A DNA stretch of 64,000 bases from Excoecaria cochinchinensis (lineage: Eukaryota; Streptophyta; Magnoliopsida; Malpighiales; Euphorbiaceae). Shown in pieces: positions 10,631 to 19,958 of the stretch. Every line of letters begins with the position of its first letter. Within the stretch, counting starts at the first letter, position 1. The stretch is from the NCBI GenBank assembly GCA_947683425.1, contig CANTUQ010000159.1, positions 4,974,001 to 5,038,000 of the forward strand. Reading direction: 5' to 3'. The translations under genes were made by a program, and so were the position numbers. Below the pieces are notes generated by a model. That model saw only the letters and a program-made list of their open reading frames with translations, searched no databases and was not told where the DNA came from.

Positions 10631-11824
10631 TGTAAACACCAGGTCCTGAGTCAGCCTAGATTAGAGTTATCCAATGATGATAAATTGCCTATTCACGGGC
10701 GAAAAGGTTGAAAGTAATGATTTTCTTGTCAAATTTGCATTTTAGAATAAAAAAATAATAAAGATATTTTAAAAATTAATTTTAAAAAATGGAGTGTGAA
10801 AATTTTAGTGTTTTTTAGTTGGATTTGAAAAAAATAAAATAAAATAAAATTAAGAGATCGGGTTTAGAATGTTTACCCTCAGATTTCGGATTCAATTGAT
10901 GAGAAATATGATTGATTTTCTTGATTTGATTCACAAAATAGGAATAAAAATAATAAAAATTGAAATTTTATTTCAAAAGAAAATTGCTTAAGAAAAATAA
11001 TAGAAGAAAATAAATTAATTCTCAAGAACAAAGAATTGATTTCTTTGTCACAAAAAATTATAAATAATAAAAAATCTAAATCTTAAGAACAAAAAAAAAT
11101 TATTTTCTTTGTGTTAAGAAAAATTCTTGGTTAAAAATTGAATTTTTTAACCTTAAGAATTTTATTTGGAGAAGAAAAACTAAGAAAAGTATAAAGAGAA
11201 TTCTTATAGAAGAAGAGAAGAAGAAAAATAAAGATTTTTTGATGCATAATGAATTCCCCCCCATTTCTTTCCCAAATTTTCTATTTAAATGAATAAAAAT
11301 GGAAAAAAATTATTAATTAAGGAAGAAAATAGGATTTTTATCAAATTTCCCTTAATTTGGGTGTAAAAAAGGAAATTATCATTAAAAATTCCAAAAGAAA
11401 GGTGAAAAAGTCAAAAAACAGTGAAGAAAAAACAAAAAAAATGGCATTTTCGGCGGATCAGGGGCGACCGATGCCCTTCGGTGTGCACGATGGGCGTCCG
11501 TGCTCGCCCAGTGCTTAGCGACATGCAGAGCGACTCCCTGCGTGTCGCTCGCACACGGGCGATGCTCCGCGTGTCGCTCTCGCAGTGCCTGCGCGCCGAC
11601 GCAACCAGATATGCGAATTTTTTTTTTCAAATCTAACTAAAAAACTCTAAAATTTTTACACTCCATTTTTCAAAATTAATTTTTAAAATATTTTTATTAT
11701 TTTTTTATTCTAAAATGCAAATTTGACAGGAAAATTATCACTTTCAACCTTTTCGCCCGTGAATAGGTAATTTATCATCATTGGGTAACTCTGATCTTGA
11801 CTGACTCACGACCCGGTGTCTACA
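10631..11824. repeat. Fold-back Tat LTR: two U3 ends head to head
   Basis: The block begins TGTAAACACCAGGTCC (plus-strand LTR start right after the PPT) and ends GACCCGGTGTCTACA, the start of a minus-strand LTR. The first ~204 bases (10631-10834) and last ~207 (11618-11824) are inverted copies of each other at roughly 90% by eye. The interior matches a minus-strand Tat LTR: the TTTACCCTCAGAT block near 10875 recurs at 50007, and the CpG-rich hairpin block at 11440-11600 resembles the one in the Tat-2 LTRs. No GCGCGTCACA end is present. There are no genes in it. Confidence 0.75.
11458..11605. repeat. CpG-rich inverted repeats in the fold-back LTR
   Basis: These include GAGCGACTCCCTGCGTGTCG, continuing CTCGC, which corresponds to the GAGCGACGCCCTGCGCGTCG hairpin of the Tat-2 LTRs (32134, 43043). 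This window of about 150 bases is the only GC-rich part of an AT-rich LTR. Confidence 0.75.
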
Positions 11825-12333
11825 CTTGGAGTAGTGATTATGTTTTGATATGATTTTGATATATCGTGCATGTGATGTCTCGCGTGTTGCCATGGTAAGT
11901 ATTTCTGTATGTGTAAGTATTCATATTTGCATGACTTATTATATTCCTGTTTAGTGTACTTGTTCTTTTGTGTCTTTTTTCCTCCCCACTAAGCGTTATC
12001 GCTTAGCATGGGTTATTTTCCCGTGTAGGTGACAGGTTTGTTCGGTTCGCGTCGCGCATCTATAAGGTCGGCCACTAGGAGTTGGAGTTTTTATTTTGTA
12101 TTCAGCTCCTGTAATCATGGTATATGTATTATTATCTTTTGTATAGTGGCATATGTAATTATGAAATCTTCGGATGATGCATTTTTTTATTATGCATATT
12201 TAATGTATTAAGTACACTTTTGTTTCTTTGTATGCTTTCGCTTATGCACATGTATGTATGTATGTATATGTTTATCGTAGTGTTTTGTCGTAGCGCTCCG
12301 GTATCCTTCCAACGGGGGTATCGAGGTGTTACA
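11825..12333 (+). mobile_element. LTR-B, 3' part
   Basis: These are the last 509 bases of a chromovirus LTR, ending in a block with CCAACGGGGGTATCGAGG and then TGTTACA. It matches the last part of the solo LTR-B at 50768-51491 plus 55466-55537, including the TAAGCG hairpin (11990-12005) and the GGTCGGCCACTAGGAGTT block (12069). Its left part was displaced by the Tat-1 insertion. It inserted into the Tekay-A 5' LTR; TAGTG at 12334-12338 is the likely right copy of its target duplication. Confidence 0.75.
11990..12005 (+). repeat. Conserved LTR hairpin TAAGCG-TTAT-CGCTTA
   Basis: Perfect 6-base arms around TTAT, preceded by CCCCAC and followed by GCATGGG. It is identical at 19441 and 51251. 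Confidence 0.8.
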
Positions 12334-12850
12334 TAGTGGTCGTTGTGCATTTGTGTTTTCCCCACTAAGCATTATCATTTAGCACGGGTGTTTCATCCGT
12401 TCACGTGTGGAAAATGTTGAAGTTTCTGGGCAGGGAGATTCGCATTATCAGGGCAAATGCAACTAGGAGAGAGTTTTTGTAGTATAGGAAGATGTACTTT
12501 TTGTATATGTATTAGGTTAAGTCTTTTGTAATGATGCACTCCTGATGTAAACCCTATTTTTTGTATTTTAATCTTGATAGCAGTTATGTATATGAACTTT
12601 TGTGCTGAGGTACTTCCGTATTTTGATATGTAAAGATTATAATGTAAATTAATAAAATATCGTACTTTTGTTTTCAACCTCTATCTCTTGTTGTTTTTTT
12701 TTTATGAAATTTTATTTTATCCTTTGATTGATGGATGATTAGAAACTTTGTTTGCTTTATATGAGGTTTTGTGTGACAACCCTCCTCTATCAGGGTCCTT
12801 CTTCCTCCTCGAGGGATGAAGCTCCCTACGAATAGGTAAGGGGTGTTACA
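12334..12850 (+). repeat. Tekay-A 5' LTR, 3' part
   Basis: This aligns over its full length with 19410-19921 of the 3' LTR. It contains a decayed version of the TAAGCG hairpin (12366-12381), an AATAAA polyadenylation signal (12651-12656) and the hairpin-capable AGGGATGAAGCTCCCT near the end. It ends GGGGTGTTACA. Confidence 0.85.
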
Positions 12851-12855
12851 TTTTG

Positions 12856-12868
12856 TGGTATCAGAGCC
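12856..12868 (+). promoter_or_regulatory. Tekay-A primer binding site (initiator Met tRNA)
   Basis: TGGTATCAGAGCC starts five bases after the LTR end. It is exactly complementary to the CCA end of plant initiator methionine tRNA. Confidence 0.92.
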
Positions 12869-12961
12869 TAGGTTTAGGCGTTTATGGGCAAGTGAAAGAT
12901 AGAGTGTACATTTAGTATTGTGTTGTCCTGATACGGATTGTTGTGTATGTTTTGTAGTTAG

Positions 12962-13940
12962 ATGGAGTCTGCACGTGGATCACTTGAGGAGTCGGCTGAG
13001 AGTGCGAATCCCTGAGAGCAAGATCCATCTGTTTCTTGTCTGGCTCAGCCAGCTAGGGTGCAGCCTAAGGTCCCAGTGGTTCCCTTTGAGGCTATGCTTA
13101 AGATCTCTCAGGATATGGCCAGGGTTCTGGAAAGAGTTACTGCCCCTAAAGCTCCGATTGAGAATATGAGGAAGTTTGGAGTGGAGCATTTCTATGGAAC
13201 TAGCTTAGATGAATTGGATAAAGCTGAGACGTGGATTGAGAAGGTTAGTTGGGTGCTAAGGGAAATTCGGTGCCCACCAGAGAGGGAGGTTGAATGTGTG
13301 GTCTCCCTGTTGCAGGGCTCAGCTTACGATTGGTGGACATTAGTGCTTAGGCATCCTCAGCTTCCCGAGCCTATGATATGGGAGTTCTTTGAAAGAGAAT
13401 TTCGGGGTAAGTATGTAATTAAGGCATTTAAAGAGGCTAGATGGGCACAGTTATTGAGTCTCCGGCAAAGAGTGTTGTCAATGGCAGAGTATGAGAAAGA
13501 GTTTAATCGACTCAGTAAATATGCACCGCCAAGAATTCTCATTGAGGAGTTCAGATGTCAACATTTCGAGGCAGGTTTGAATAGGATGTTGGTCTCTCTA
13601 ATGTCTTCATCGGATATCAGTTATTATCAGATAGTGCAGGCAGCTTTGAGAGCGGAACGCTCTGAGAATATTTTGAGAGAGAAGGCTCAAAGGAAAAAGT
13701 CCTCCTGAAGAGGTTCTTCTTCAGGAAAGAGATCGCGCGAGTCTCAAGGAAATCCTTCTTGTGAGTCTCATGCTAATCTCGCTACTAGAGGGAGAAGAAA
13801 GGAATCCTCTAGAGGGTCTGGCACAGGTAGAGGCGCCTCAATGCTCCCATTGTAGTAAGCGCCATTAGGGCGAATGTCGATGGTTGACTAGGGGATGTTT
13901 TAGGTGTGGTAGCACAGACCACTTTCTGGACAATTGCCCG
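12962..13940 (+). pseudogene. gag: Tekay-A gag with two zinc knuckles
   Basis: Gag forms the virus-like particle. The likely start is the ATG at 12962 (MESARGSLEESAESANP), followed by a TGA at 13013. The frame is then open from 13014 to 13708 and carries the retrotransposon gag capsid domain (for example GSAYDWWTLVLRHPQLPEPM and FEREFRGKYV). A TGA at 13706 and a frame change lead into a basic serine-rich linker and two CCHC knuckles: CSHCSKRH-stop-GEC (about 13840-13880) and CFRCGSTDHFLDNC (13899-13940). Length and order are normal for chromoviruses. At least three stops and one frame change make it non-functional. Confidence 0.85.
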
Positions 13941-14109
13941 AATTTGCAAGAGAATACTCAAGGTCAGCAAGAGATTAGTCGAGCAGGGTCGAATACTCCC
14001 TAGGGCAATCGTGGTAGAGGTAGAGGACGGGGTCGTGGTGGACGGCCTCAGGAAAGAGAACCCTCTGAGACAGTTGATCGCCCAGTGCCAACGGCCACAA
14101 GAGCTTATG

Positions 14110-14508
14110 AAATGAGAGCTCGTGATGAGCAGGACGCGCCGGAAGTAATAGCCGGTAAGTTTTTACTTTTCAATATTGAAATGTATAATAGCCGGTAAGT
14201 TTCTGCTTTTCAATATTGACATGTATGCTTTGATAGACCTGGGTTCGACTCATTCTTATTTGTTTTCTGACAAGTTGTATGATAAATTGTCTAATGAGGA
14301 TAAATTAGATTATGAGATATGTGTGGCTAGTCCATTAGGGTAGTGTGTTAAAGTGAATCGGGTGTATCGAGAATGTCCTTTGATAGTGCAAGATAAGGAA
14401 TTTTCGGTTGATCTAATTAGTTTGCCATTTCATGAGTTCGACCTAATTTTGGGTACGGATTGGCTGTCCAAGCACTGAGCTATAGTTGATTGCCATAGGA
14501 AAACGGTT
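14110..14508 (+). pseudogene. Tekay-A aspartic protease
   Basis: The protease matures Gag-Pol. The segment reads ALIDLGSTHSYLFSDKLYD from about 14230, where the catalytic D-[ST]-G triad is replaced by D-L-G, so the enzyme would be inactive. The conserved C-terminal motif is seen as FHEFDLILGTDWLSKH (about 14430-14477), followed by a TGA. A direct repeat of about 30 bases near 14148 and 14187 (AATAGCCGGTAAGTTT) shows a small tandem duplication just before the active site. Confidence 0.75.
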
Positions 14509-16086
14509 GTGCTTAAAGACAATGATCAGTTGCCAGTGATTGTTAAAGGTTTGGGAAGTAACTCGCTGCACAATGTAATTTCAGCTATAAAGGCAATACG
14601 GTTTATGAGGAAGGGATGTGAAGCGTATTTGGCTTTGGTTTTGGATTCCCGACGAAGCCAAGTAGAGATCCAAGATATTCTGGTGGTAAGAGAATTTATG
14701 GATGTGTTTCCAGAGGAATTACTGGGTTTGCCTCCAAAAATAGAAGTGGAATTTTCTATAGACATTGTGCCGGGTACAGCTCTGATTTCTAAGGCTCCGT
14801 AGTTGATGGCTCCGGTGGAGTTAAAAGAGTTGAAAAATAAGTTGTAAGAGCTTTTAGATAAGGGTTTTATTCGACCGAGTGTGTCACCTTGGGGTGCTCC
14901 AGTTCTGCTTGTTAAAAAGAAGGACGGTACCTTGAGAATGTGTATTGACTACCGACAGATTAACAAGGTCGCGATAAAGAACAAGTATCTGTTGCCACGG
15001 ATCGAGGATCTTTTCGATCAGTTGAGAGGAGCAGGAGTGTTTTCTAAGATAGATTTGAGATCAGGTTATTATCAGCTGAGAGTTAAGGATGTGGATGTTG
15101 CGAAGATAGCTTTTTGGATGCGTTATGGTCATTATGAATTCTTAGTGATGTTGTTTGGTTTCACTAACGTGCCCGCAACTTTTATGGATTTAATGATCAA
15201 GGTGTTCCGACAGTATCTTAACCGTTTTGTGGTAGTGTTCATCGACGATATTCTGATTTATTCAAAGAATGAGAAAGAGCATGGGGAACATCTTCACATG
15301 GTGCTGCAAGTGTTAAGAGACCACCAGCTCTACGCTAAGCTGAGTAAATGTGACTTTTGGTTAAAGGAGGTGACCTTCCTTGGGCATGTTGTTTCAGCTG
15401 AAGGTACTCGGGTAGATACATCCAAAGTAGAAGCGATTGTGAATTGGTTGCCACCTAAGTCTGTGCAGAAAGTAAGGAGTTTTCTGGGTTTAGCTGGTTA
15501 TTATAGGGGGTTTGTTAAGAGATTTTCGGTGTTGGCTTCTCCTTTGACTAGACTTCTCCGGAAAGAAGTTAAGTTTAATTGGTCTGATAAGTGCCAAGCA
15601 AGTTTTGAGCAGTTGAAGAATATGTTGATCAAGGCTCCTGTGCTTACTCAACCTGTATCGGGTAAAGAGTATACTATGTATAGTGATGCCTCAGGTATAG
15701 GAGTTGGCTGTGTTCTAATGCAAGATGGCAATGTAATAGCATGTGCTTCCAGGCAATTGAAACCCCACGAACAGCACTATCCGACGCATGACTTGGAATT
15801 AACAGTTATAGTATTTGTTCTTAAAGTGTGGCGGCACTATTTGTATGGGGAAACTTGCAGGATCTTCACGGATCATAAATGTTTGAAATATTTGCTAACT
15901 CAAAAGGAATTAAACTTGAGGCAACGAAGATGGTTGGAGTTATTTAAAGATTACAACTGTATTATCGATTACCATCCGGGCAAGGCTAATGTAGTGGCAG
16001 ATGCGCTAAGTAGGAAGTCAGTTTTGGCTTTGTCTCTAAGTAGAGGAAGGTGGAGGTTTGATTCAGAAGGAGCACTAATTGCTTAA
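14509..16086 (+). pseudogene. pol: Tekay-A reverse transcriptase and RNase H
   Basis: A single frame with stops at about 14800 (TAG) and 14845 (TAA), then open from 14848 to 16086. The RT domain begins near GFIRPSVSPWGAPVLLVKKK (14863), with the first catalytic Asp in FSKIDLRSGYYQL and the catalytic FIDD box in VVVFIDDILIYS (about 15232-15267). RNase H follows, with YSDASGIGVGCVLMQ (about 15677), HDLELTVIVF and TDHKCLKYLL, ending at ADALSRKS. The RT and RNase H core is the best preserved part of the element and looks catalytically complete apart from the upstream stops. It makes cDNA from the element RNA in the cytoplasmic particle. Confidence 0.88.
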
Positions 16087-17562
16087 TTGAAGGTTAGACC
16101 GAGTTTGAGATGACTGATAGTGGATGCACACTTGAGTGACCCTGTATTGCAGCATGCTTTTCATATGGTAAGAGATGGTAAGCAAACAGAATTTTCTGCG
16201 GATTGCGAAGGAGTGCTCCAATATGGGAACCGGTTGTGTGTGCCTGATGTAAGTGATGTGAAGAGAAAGCTTTTGCAAGAAGCTCATTCGTCGGTTTTCA
16301 CTATGCATCCATGAGGAAATAAGATGTATAAAGACCTTAAGCAGTTTTACTGGTGGCCGGGTATGAAAAAGGACATAGTGGATTTTGTTTCAAAGTGTCT
16401 TGTGTGTCAGCAAGTGAAGGCCGAGCATCAGGTTCCATCGGGATTGCTTAATCCATTACCCAGTGGGATGACGTTACGATGGACTTTGTATCTGGTTTGC
16501 CATTGACACAGCGCAAGCATGATTCGGTATGGGTGATAGTCGACCGGTTGTCTAAGTCAGCACACTTCTTGCCAGTTCGGTTAGACTACTCCATGGATAA
16601 GTTGGCAGAGATCTATGTGAATGAGATAGTAAGGCTTCATGGAGTCCCACTCTCTATTGTGTCTGATCGGGATCCAAGATTTACGTCAAAGTTCTGGAAA
16701 GAATTACAATCAGCTTTGGGTAATTAGTTAAATTTTAGCACTGCATTTCACCCTCAGACCGATGGTCAGTCAGAAAGGGTTATTCGGGTTCTTGAGCATA
16801 TGCTTCGGGGATGTGCATTATAATTTTTTAGTAATTGGGATAGATATGTACCTTTAATGGAGTTTGGGTACAATAACAGTCATCAAGCGAGTATTGGTAT
16901 GGCTCCCTATGAAGTTCTTTACGGGCGAAAATGTAGAACTCCGGTGTGTTGGACTGAGTTATCGGAACGATCTGTTGTGGGTCCAGAGATTGTTGAAGAC
17001 ACAGAAGAAAAAGTTAAAGTTGTACAGCAAAATTTAAAGGCAGCCAAGGATAGACAGAGATCCTATGCCAATTTGAAGCGAAGGGGCATTCAGTATGAAG
17101 TGGGCGATAAGGTGTTTTTAAAAGTATCACCGTGACGAAAAGTTCTTCGGTTCGGCAAAAAAGGAAAATTGAGCCCACGGTTTATTAGACCTTATGAGAT
17201 CGTGGAAAGGATTGGTCAGGTAGCCTATCAGTTAGCTTTGCCAGTGGAGTTAGCTAAACTACACGATGTTTTTCACGTGTCCATGTTCCACCGCTACTGC
17301 TCAGATTCGTCCCATGTGTTAGCAGTGCAAGATATTCGGGCTCAGCCAGACTAATCATATGATGAAGAGCCGAAGGAAGTTTTGGCTAGAGAAATTAGAC
17401 AGCTCCGAAATAAGCAAATTCCTTTGGTTAAGGTACTTTGGAATCATCATGGAATCGAAGAAGCGACTTGGGAACCGGAAGAGGTTATGAGAGCTTAGCA
17501 TCCTCAATTATTTGGATTAGGTGAGAATTTCGAGGACAAAATTCTGTTAAGGAGGGGAGTAT
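16087..17562 (+). pseudogene. Tekay-A integrase with chromodomain
   Basis: Integrase inserts the cDNA. The N-terminal HHCC zinc domain is readable (EAHSSVFTMHP, stop at 16312, then MYKDLKQFYWWPGMKKDIVD and KCLVCQQVKAEH). A frame change near 16460 leads into the catalytic core with MDFVSGLPLTQRK, Asp in VIVDRLSKSAHF, Asp in IVSDRDPRFTS and Glu in TDGQSERVI; a TAG lies at 16726. The C-terminal region (MEFGYNNSHQASIGMAPYEV to DVFHVSMFHRY) has a TGA near 17133. The last part, YDEEPKEVLAREIRQLRNKQ to HGIEEATWEPEE (17361-17487), is a chromodomain typical of Tekay-type elements, thought to target heterochromatin. The frame runs into the LTR. Confidence 0.85.
17547..17562 (+). promoter_or_regulatory. 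Tekay-A polypurine tract
   Basis: TTAAGGAGGGGAGTAT directly precedes the 3' LTR start TGTAACACCCC. Confidence 0.85.
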
Positions 17563-17813
17563 TGTAACACCCCGCTTCCACCCTAGTAGTTTGAGCCTTG
17601 TGGTGTGTGTGATTTTGCTTGTATAATTTTGGCATATGTTATTTTGATTATGTGTTATTGTTTTAATCTAGTTATTATTATTGAGTGTGGGTGTTTGCAT
17701 GGGTTTAAGGTGTGTGCAAGTGAGATAGAGGTTAGGTGTGTAGTGATGTATGGTAGTAGAGTGTGTTGTAGTGTAGCCTCCAATTAGATGTTGCCATGTG
17801 GTAAGTGGGGAGA

Positions 17814-17821
17814 TATTTATA
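17814..17821 (+). promoter_or_regulatory. TATA-like box in Tekay-A 3' LTR
   Basis: TATTTATA lies 250 bases into the LTR, followed within 40 bases by GAGTGAGGGACAAC and a long pyrimidine-rich stretch typical of a transcribed leader. Confidence 0.6.
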
Positions 17822-18400
17822 GAGGGAGAGTGAGAGAGTGAGGGACAACTGTTCTTTCTTTTCTCTTTTCCAATTTCTCCTTCTTCTTCAACCGTTCCTC
17901 ATCTTCTTCATTTTCTTCTTCCTTTCTTCTTTGCTTCCTTGTGATTTTTCTCTTTTAGCTGCAAGTTTTGGTGAGTTTTGGTAGCCCTAAGTTGGTTTGG
18001 TAAGTTGTAACTAGTTTTTCCTTTCTTAACTTCTTCTTTCTTCCTCTTGAATTTGGTAAGTATGTGTTTTGGGTTAAGAGTTTGAATTCTGTTTTGCTGG
18101 GTGTTTTTGGCTCAGAAATGCCTCCTAGAGAGCCTAAGGGCAAGGATATAGAAAGTGGAAGCGGAGCCCCTTGATTGGAGCTTAGGAGTTTGAGGTTTGG
18201 GAATTCTTACTCTTTGTGCATGTTTATGTGATTTTGTGTTTTATGTGGAATTGTTGAGAATTGAGTGTGTAAATGTAATTGAGCATGTATTTTAGGGTGC
18301 TATGAGTAGTATTATTGAAGTGCTCTGTTGGCTTGTAATATGGTAAAGATTGGGTATGGTTTAGATATGATAAAGACTGAATTTTATGGGTTTTGGCGGA

Positions 18401-18703
18401 TTACACGGTAGTAAGCCGTTCCTCACCACCGTCTGATCGCTTTTTGTCCTCCAGAATCCTTTGTTCGTGATTTTACACGGCGGTAAGAACTTTACATACC
18501 GCCATGTAAAGTCATTCTGCCTTGAAGGAATTCTGGGTTATGTATTTACACAGGGGTAAGGCATTTTCCATACCGCCATGTAAATGTATTCTGCCTATCG
18601 AGGATTTTGTGTTGGACATGTTACACGGTGGTATGGTTTTTCCTTACCACCGTGTAGGATGTCTTACACGGCGGTCAGGATAAGTCATACCGCCGTGTAA
18701 AGC
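18401..18703. repeat. Five consecutive CpG-rich hairpins in Tekay-A LTR
   Basis: The arms are TTACACGGCGGTA and TACCGCCGTGTAA in variants. Left/right arms lie at 18401-18415/18423-18433 (weak), 18471-18487/18496-18510, 18544-18559/18571-18585, 18621-18635/18642-18656 and 18663-18677/18688-18701. Loops are about 7-18 bases. Most differences between units keep pairing (for example CGGTGGTA facing TACCACCG). Confidence 0.9.
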
Positions 18704-18991
18704 CTCTCTGTCTGGAAATTTTGCAAAGTTTTGAGTTATGTCTTTTTAATTCCTTTTTCATATGTTATTGGTTTTTAATCTTAATTGGGGTCTCGTCAAT
18801 TAGGAAATGGATTTTTAATTGCGTTTTAATTTGTCAAATTATATTAAATGTGAAGTATATTGAATGTATGTGTTGAATACAGATTGGATTATGCATGTCT
18901 TAAGTCCATGGTTCTTTATTTTAAATCATGTGTTATACTTTGAGTATGATTTGTATCATGTATGACCTGTAAGAGTCAACTTAGTGGATAG

Positions 18992-19005
18992 TTAGGCATG
19001 CCTAA
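18992..19005. repeat. TTAGGCATGCCTAA palindrome
   Basis: A perfect 14-base palindrome after GTGGATAG. It is identical in LTR-D (53138-53151), and the same site in LTR-B (48692-48705) is the different but also perfect palindrome ATAAGCATGCTTAT. Confidence 0.85.
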
Positions 19006-19440
19006 TAGAGTTTCTGTAGCTGCAGCCTTCTGCGATTTGGACCCTGATCAGGTCCCCCGATCGGATCTTCGTGATCCTTCTGTCTTGGATCTTGTTTAAG
19101 ATCCCATGTGAAATTGTTTTCAAAACAAAAAGAAAAGATTGATTTTGATACCTTCGGGTATCCATGTGTTAAGAAATATTGTTGGTATCCTCGGGTATCT
19201 ATGTGTACTCATTATCCACTATTTTGCATGGCAGGGTTTTCATTTTGAATATGAGATTTTGGAGCATTACATAATGTTATAGCCTCATCATGATATGTGA
19301 AGATATGAACATGATACTGCAATTGTTCATTCATGCGTTGTATTATTTTATAAGATTTTATTGTGCCGTTTCTGCCATAAGTATGTGATTTTCTGTTGAC
19401 GCCACTGTGAGTGGTCATTGTGCAATTGTGTTTTCCCCAC

Positions 19441-19456
19441 TAAGCGTTATCGCTTA
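19441..19456 (+). repeat. Conserved LTR hairpin TAAGCG-TTAT-CGCTTA
   Basis: A perfect copy in the Tekay-A 3' LTR, preceded by CCCCAC and followed by GCACGGG. Confidence 0.8.
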
Positions 19457-19958
19457 GCACGGGTGTTACATCCGTGCAGGTATGGAAGATGTTGAAGTTT
19501 CTTGGCAGGGAGATTCGCATCAGCAAGGCCAATGCAACTAGGAGAGTTTTTGCAGTATAGGAAGATGTACTTTTTGTATATGTATTAGGTTAATTATTTT
19601 GTGATGATGTACTCCTGATGTAAACCCTATTTTTGTATTTTGGTCTTAATAGAAGTTATGTATATGATCTTTTGTGCCGAGGCATTTCTGTATTTTGACA
19701 TGTAAAGATTATAATGTAAATTAATAAAATATCTTACATTTTTTTTTTCAGCCGCTGTCTGTTGTTGTTTTCTTTTTTTAAGAAATTTTATTTTATCCCT
19801 TGATTAATGGAAGATTAGAAACTTTGCTTTATATGAGGTTTTGCATGGCAACCCTAATCTATCGGGTCCTTCTTCCTCCTCGAGGGATGAAGCTCCCTAC
19901 GTATAGGAAAGGGGTGTTACAACTCTCCTTCATAATTTCATCCACTTCCCTCACTTAG

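Larger units (their letters stand above)
3083..10834 (+). mobile_element. Tat-1, decayed Tat/Ogre-type retrotransposon
   Basis: A plus-strand element with, in order: 5' LTR end (3083-3636), primer binding site, leader, broken gag, N-terminal scrap of pol, a deletion removing RT to integrase, the very end of pol, a 3' UTR with a tandem array, polypurine tract and a short U3 stub. Every kept part aligns with intact Tat-2 (30949-43411). It is interrupted by E1 on the left and by solo LTR-E at 7334-8741. The many stops and the loss of pol make it an old, immobile copy. Confidence 0.8.
12334..19921 (+). mobile_element. Tekay-A, chromovirus with 5' LTR interrupted
   Basis: A plus-strand Ty3/gypsy chromovirus: 5' LTR end (12334-12850), initiator-Met primer site, gag with two zinc knuckles, protease, RT, RNase H, integrase, chromodomain, polypurine tract and a complete 3' LTR (17563-19921). 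The domain order, LTR start TGTAACACCCC and chromodomain point to the Tekay/Del group. The rest of the 5' LTR lies beyond the left edge of the window because of nested insertions. Multiple stops and at least two frame changes make it non-autonomous. Confidence 0.85.
17563..19921 (+). repeat. Tekay-A 3' LTR
   Basis: A 2,359-bp LTR from TGTAACACCCCGC to GGGGTGTTACA. In order it contains a TATA-like box (17814-17821), a pyrimidine-rich leader (17850-17960), a block of five CpG-rich hairpins (18401-18701), the TTAGGCATGCCTAA palindrome (18992-19005), the TAAGCG hairpin (19441-19456) and an AATAAA signal (19723-19728). Only its last ~510 bases can be compared with the 5' LTR. The flank after it is ACTCT. 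Confidence 0.88.
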
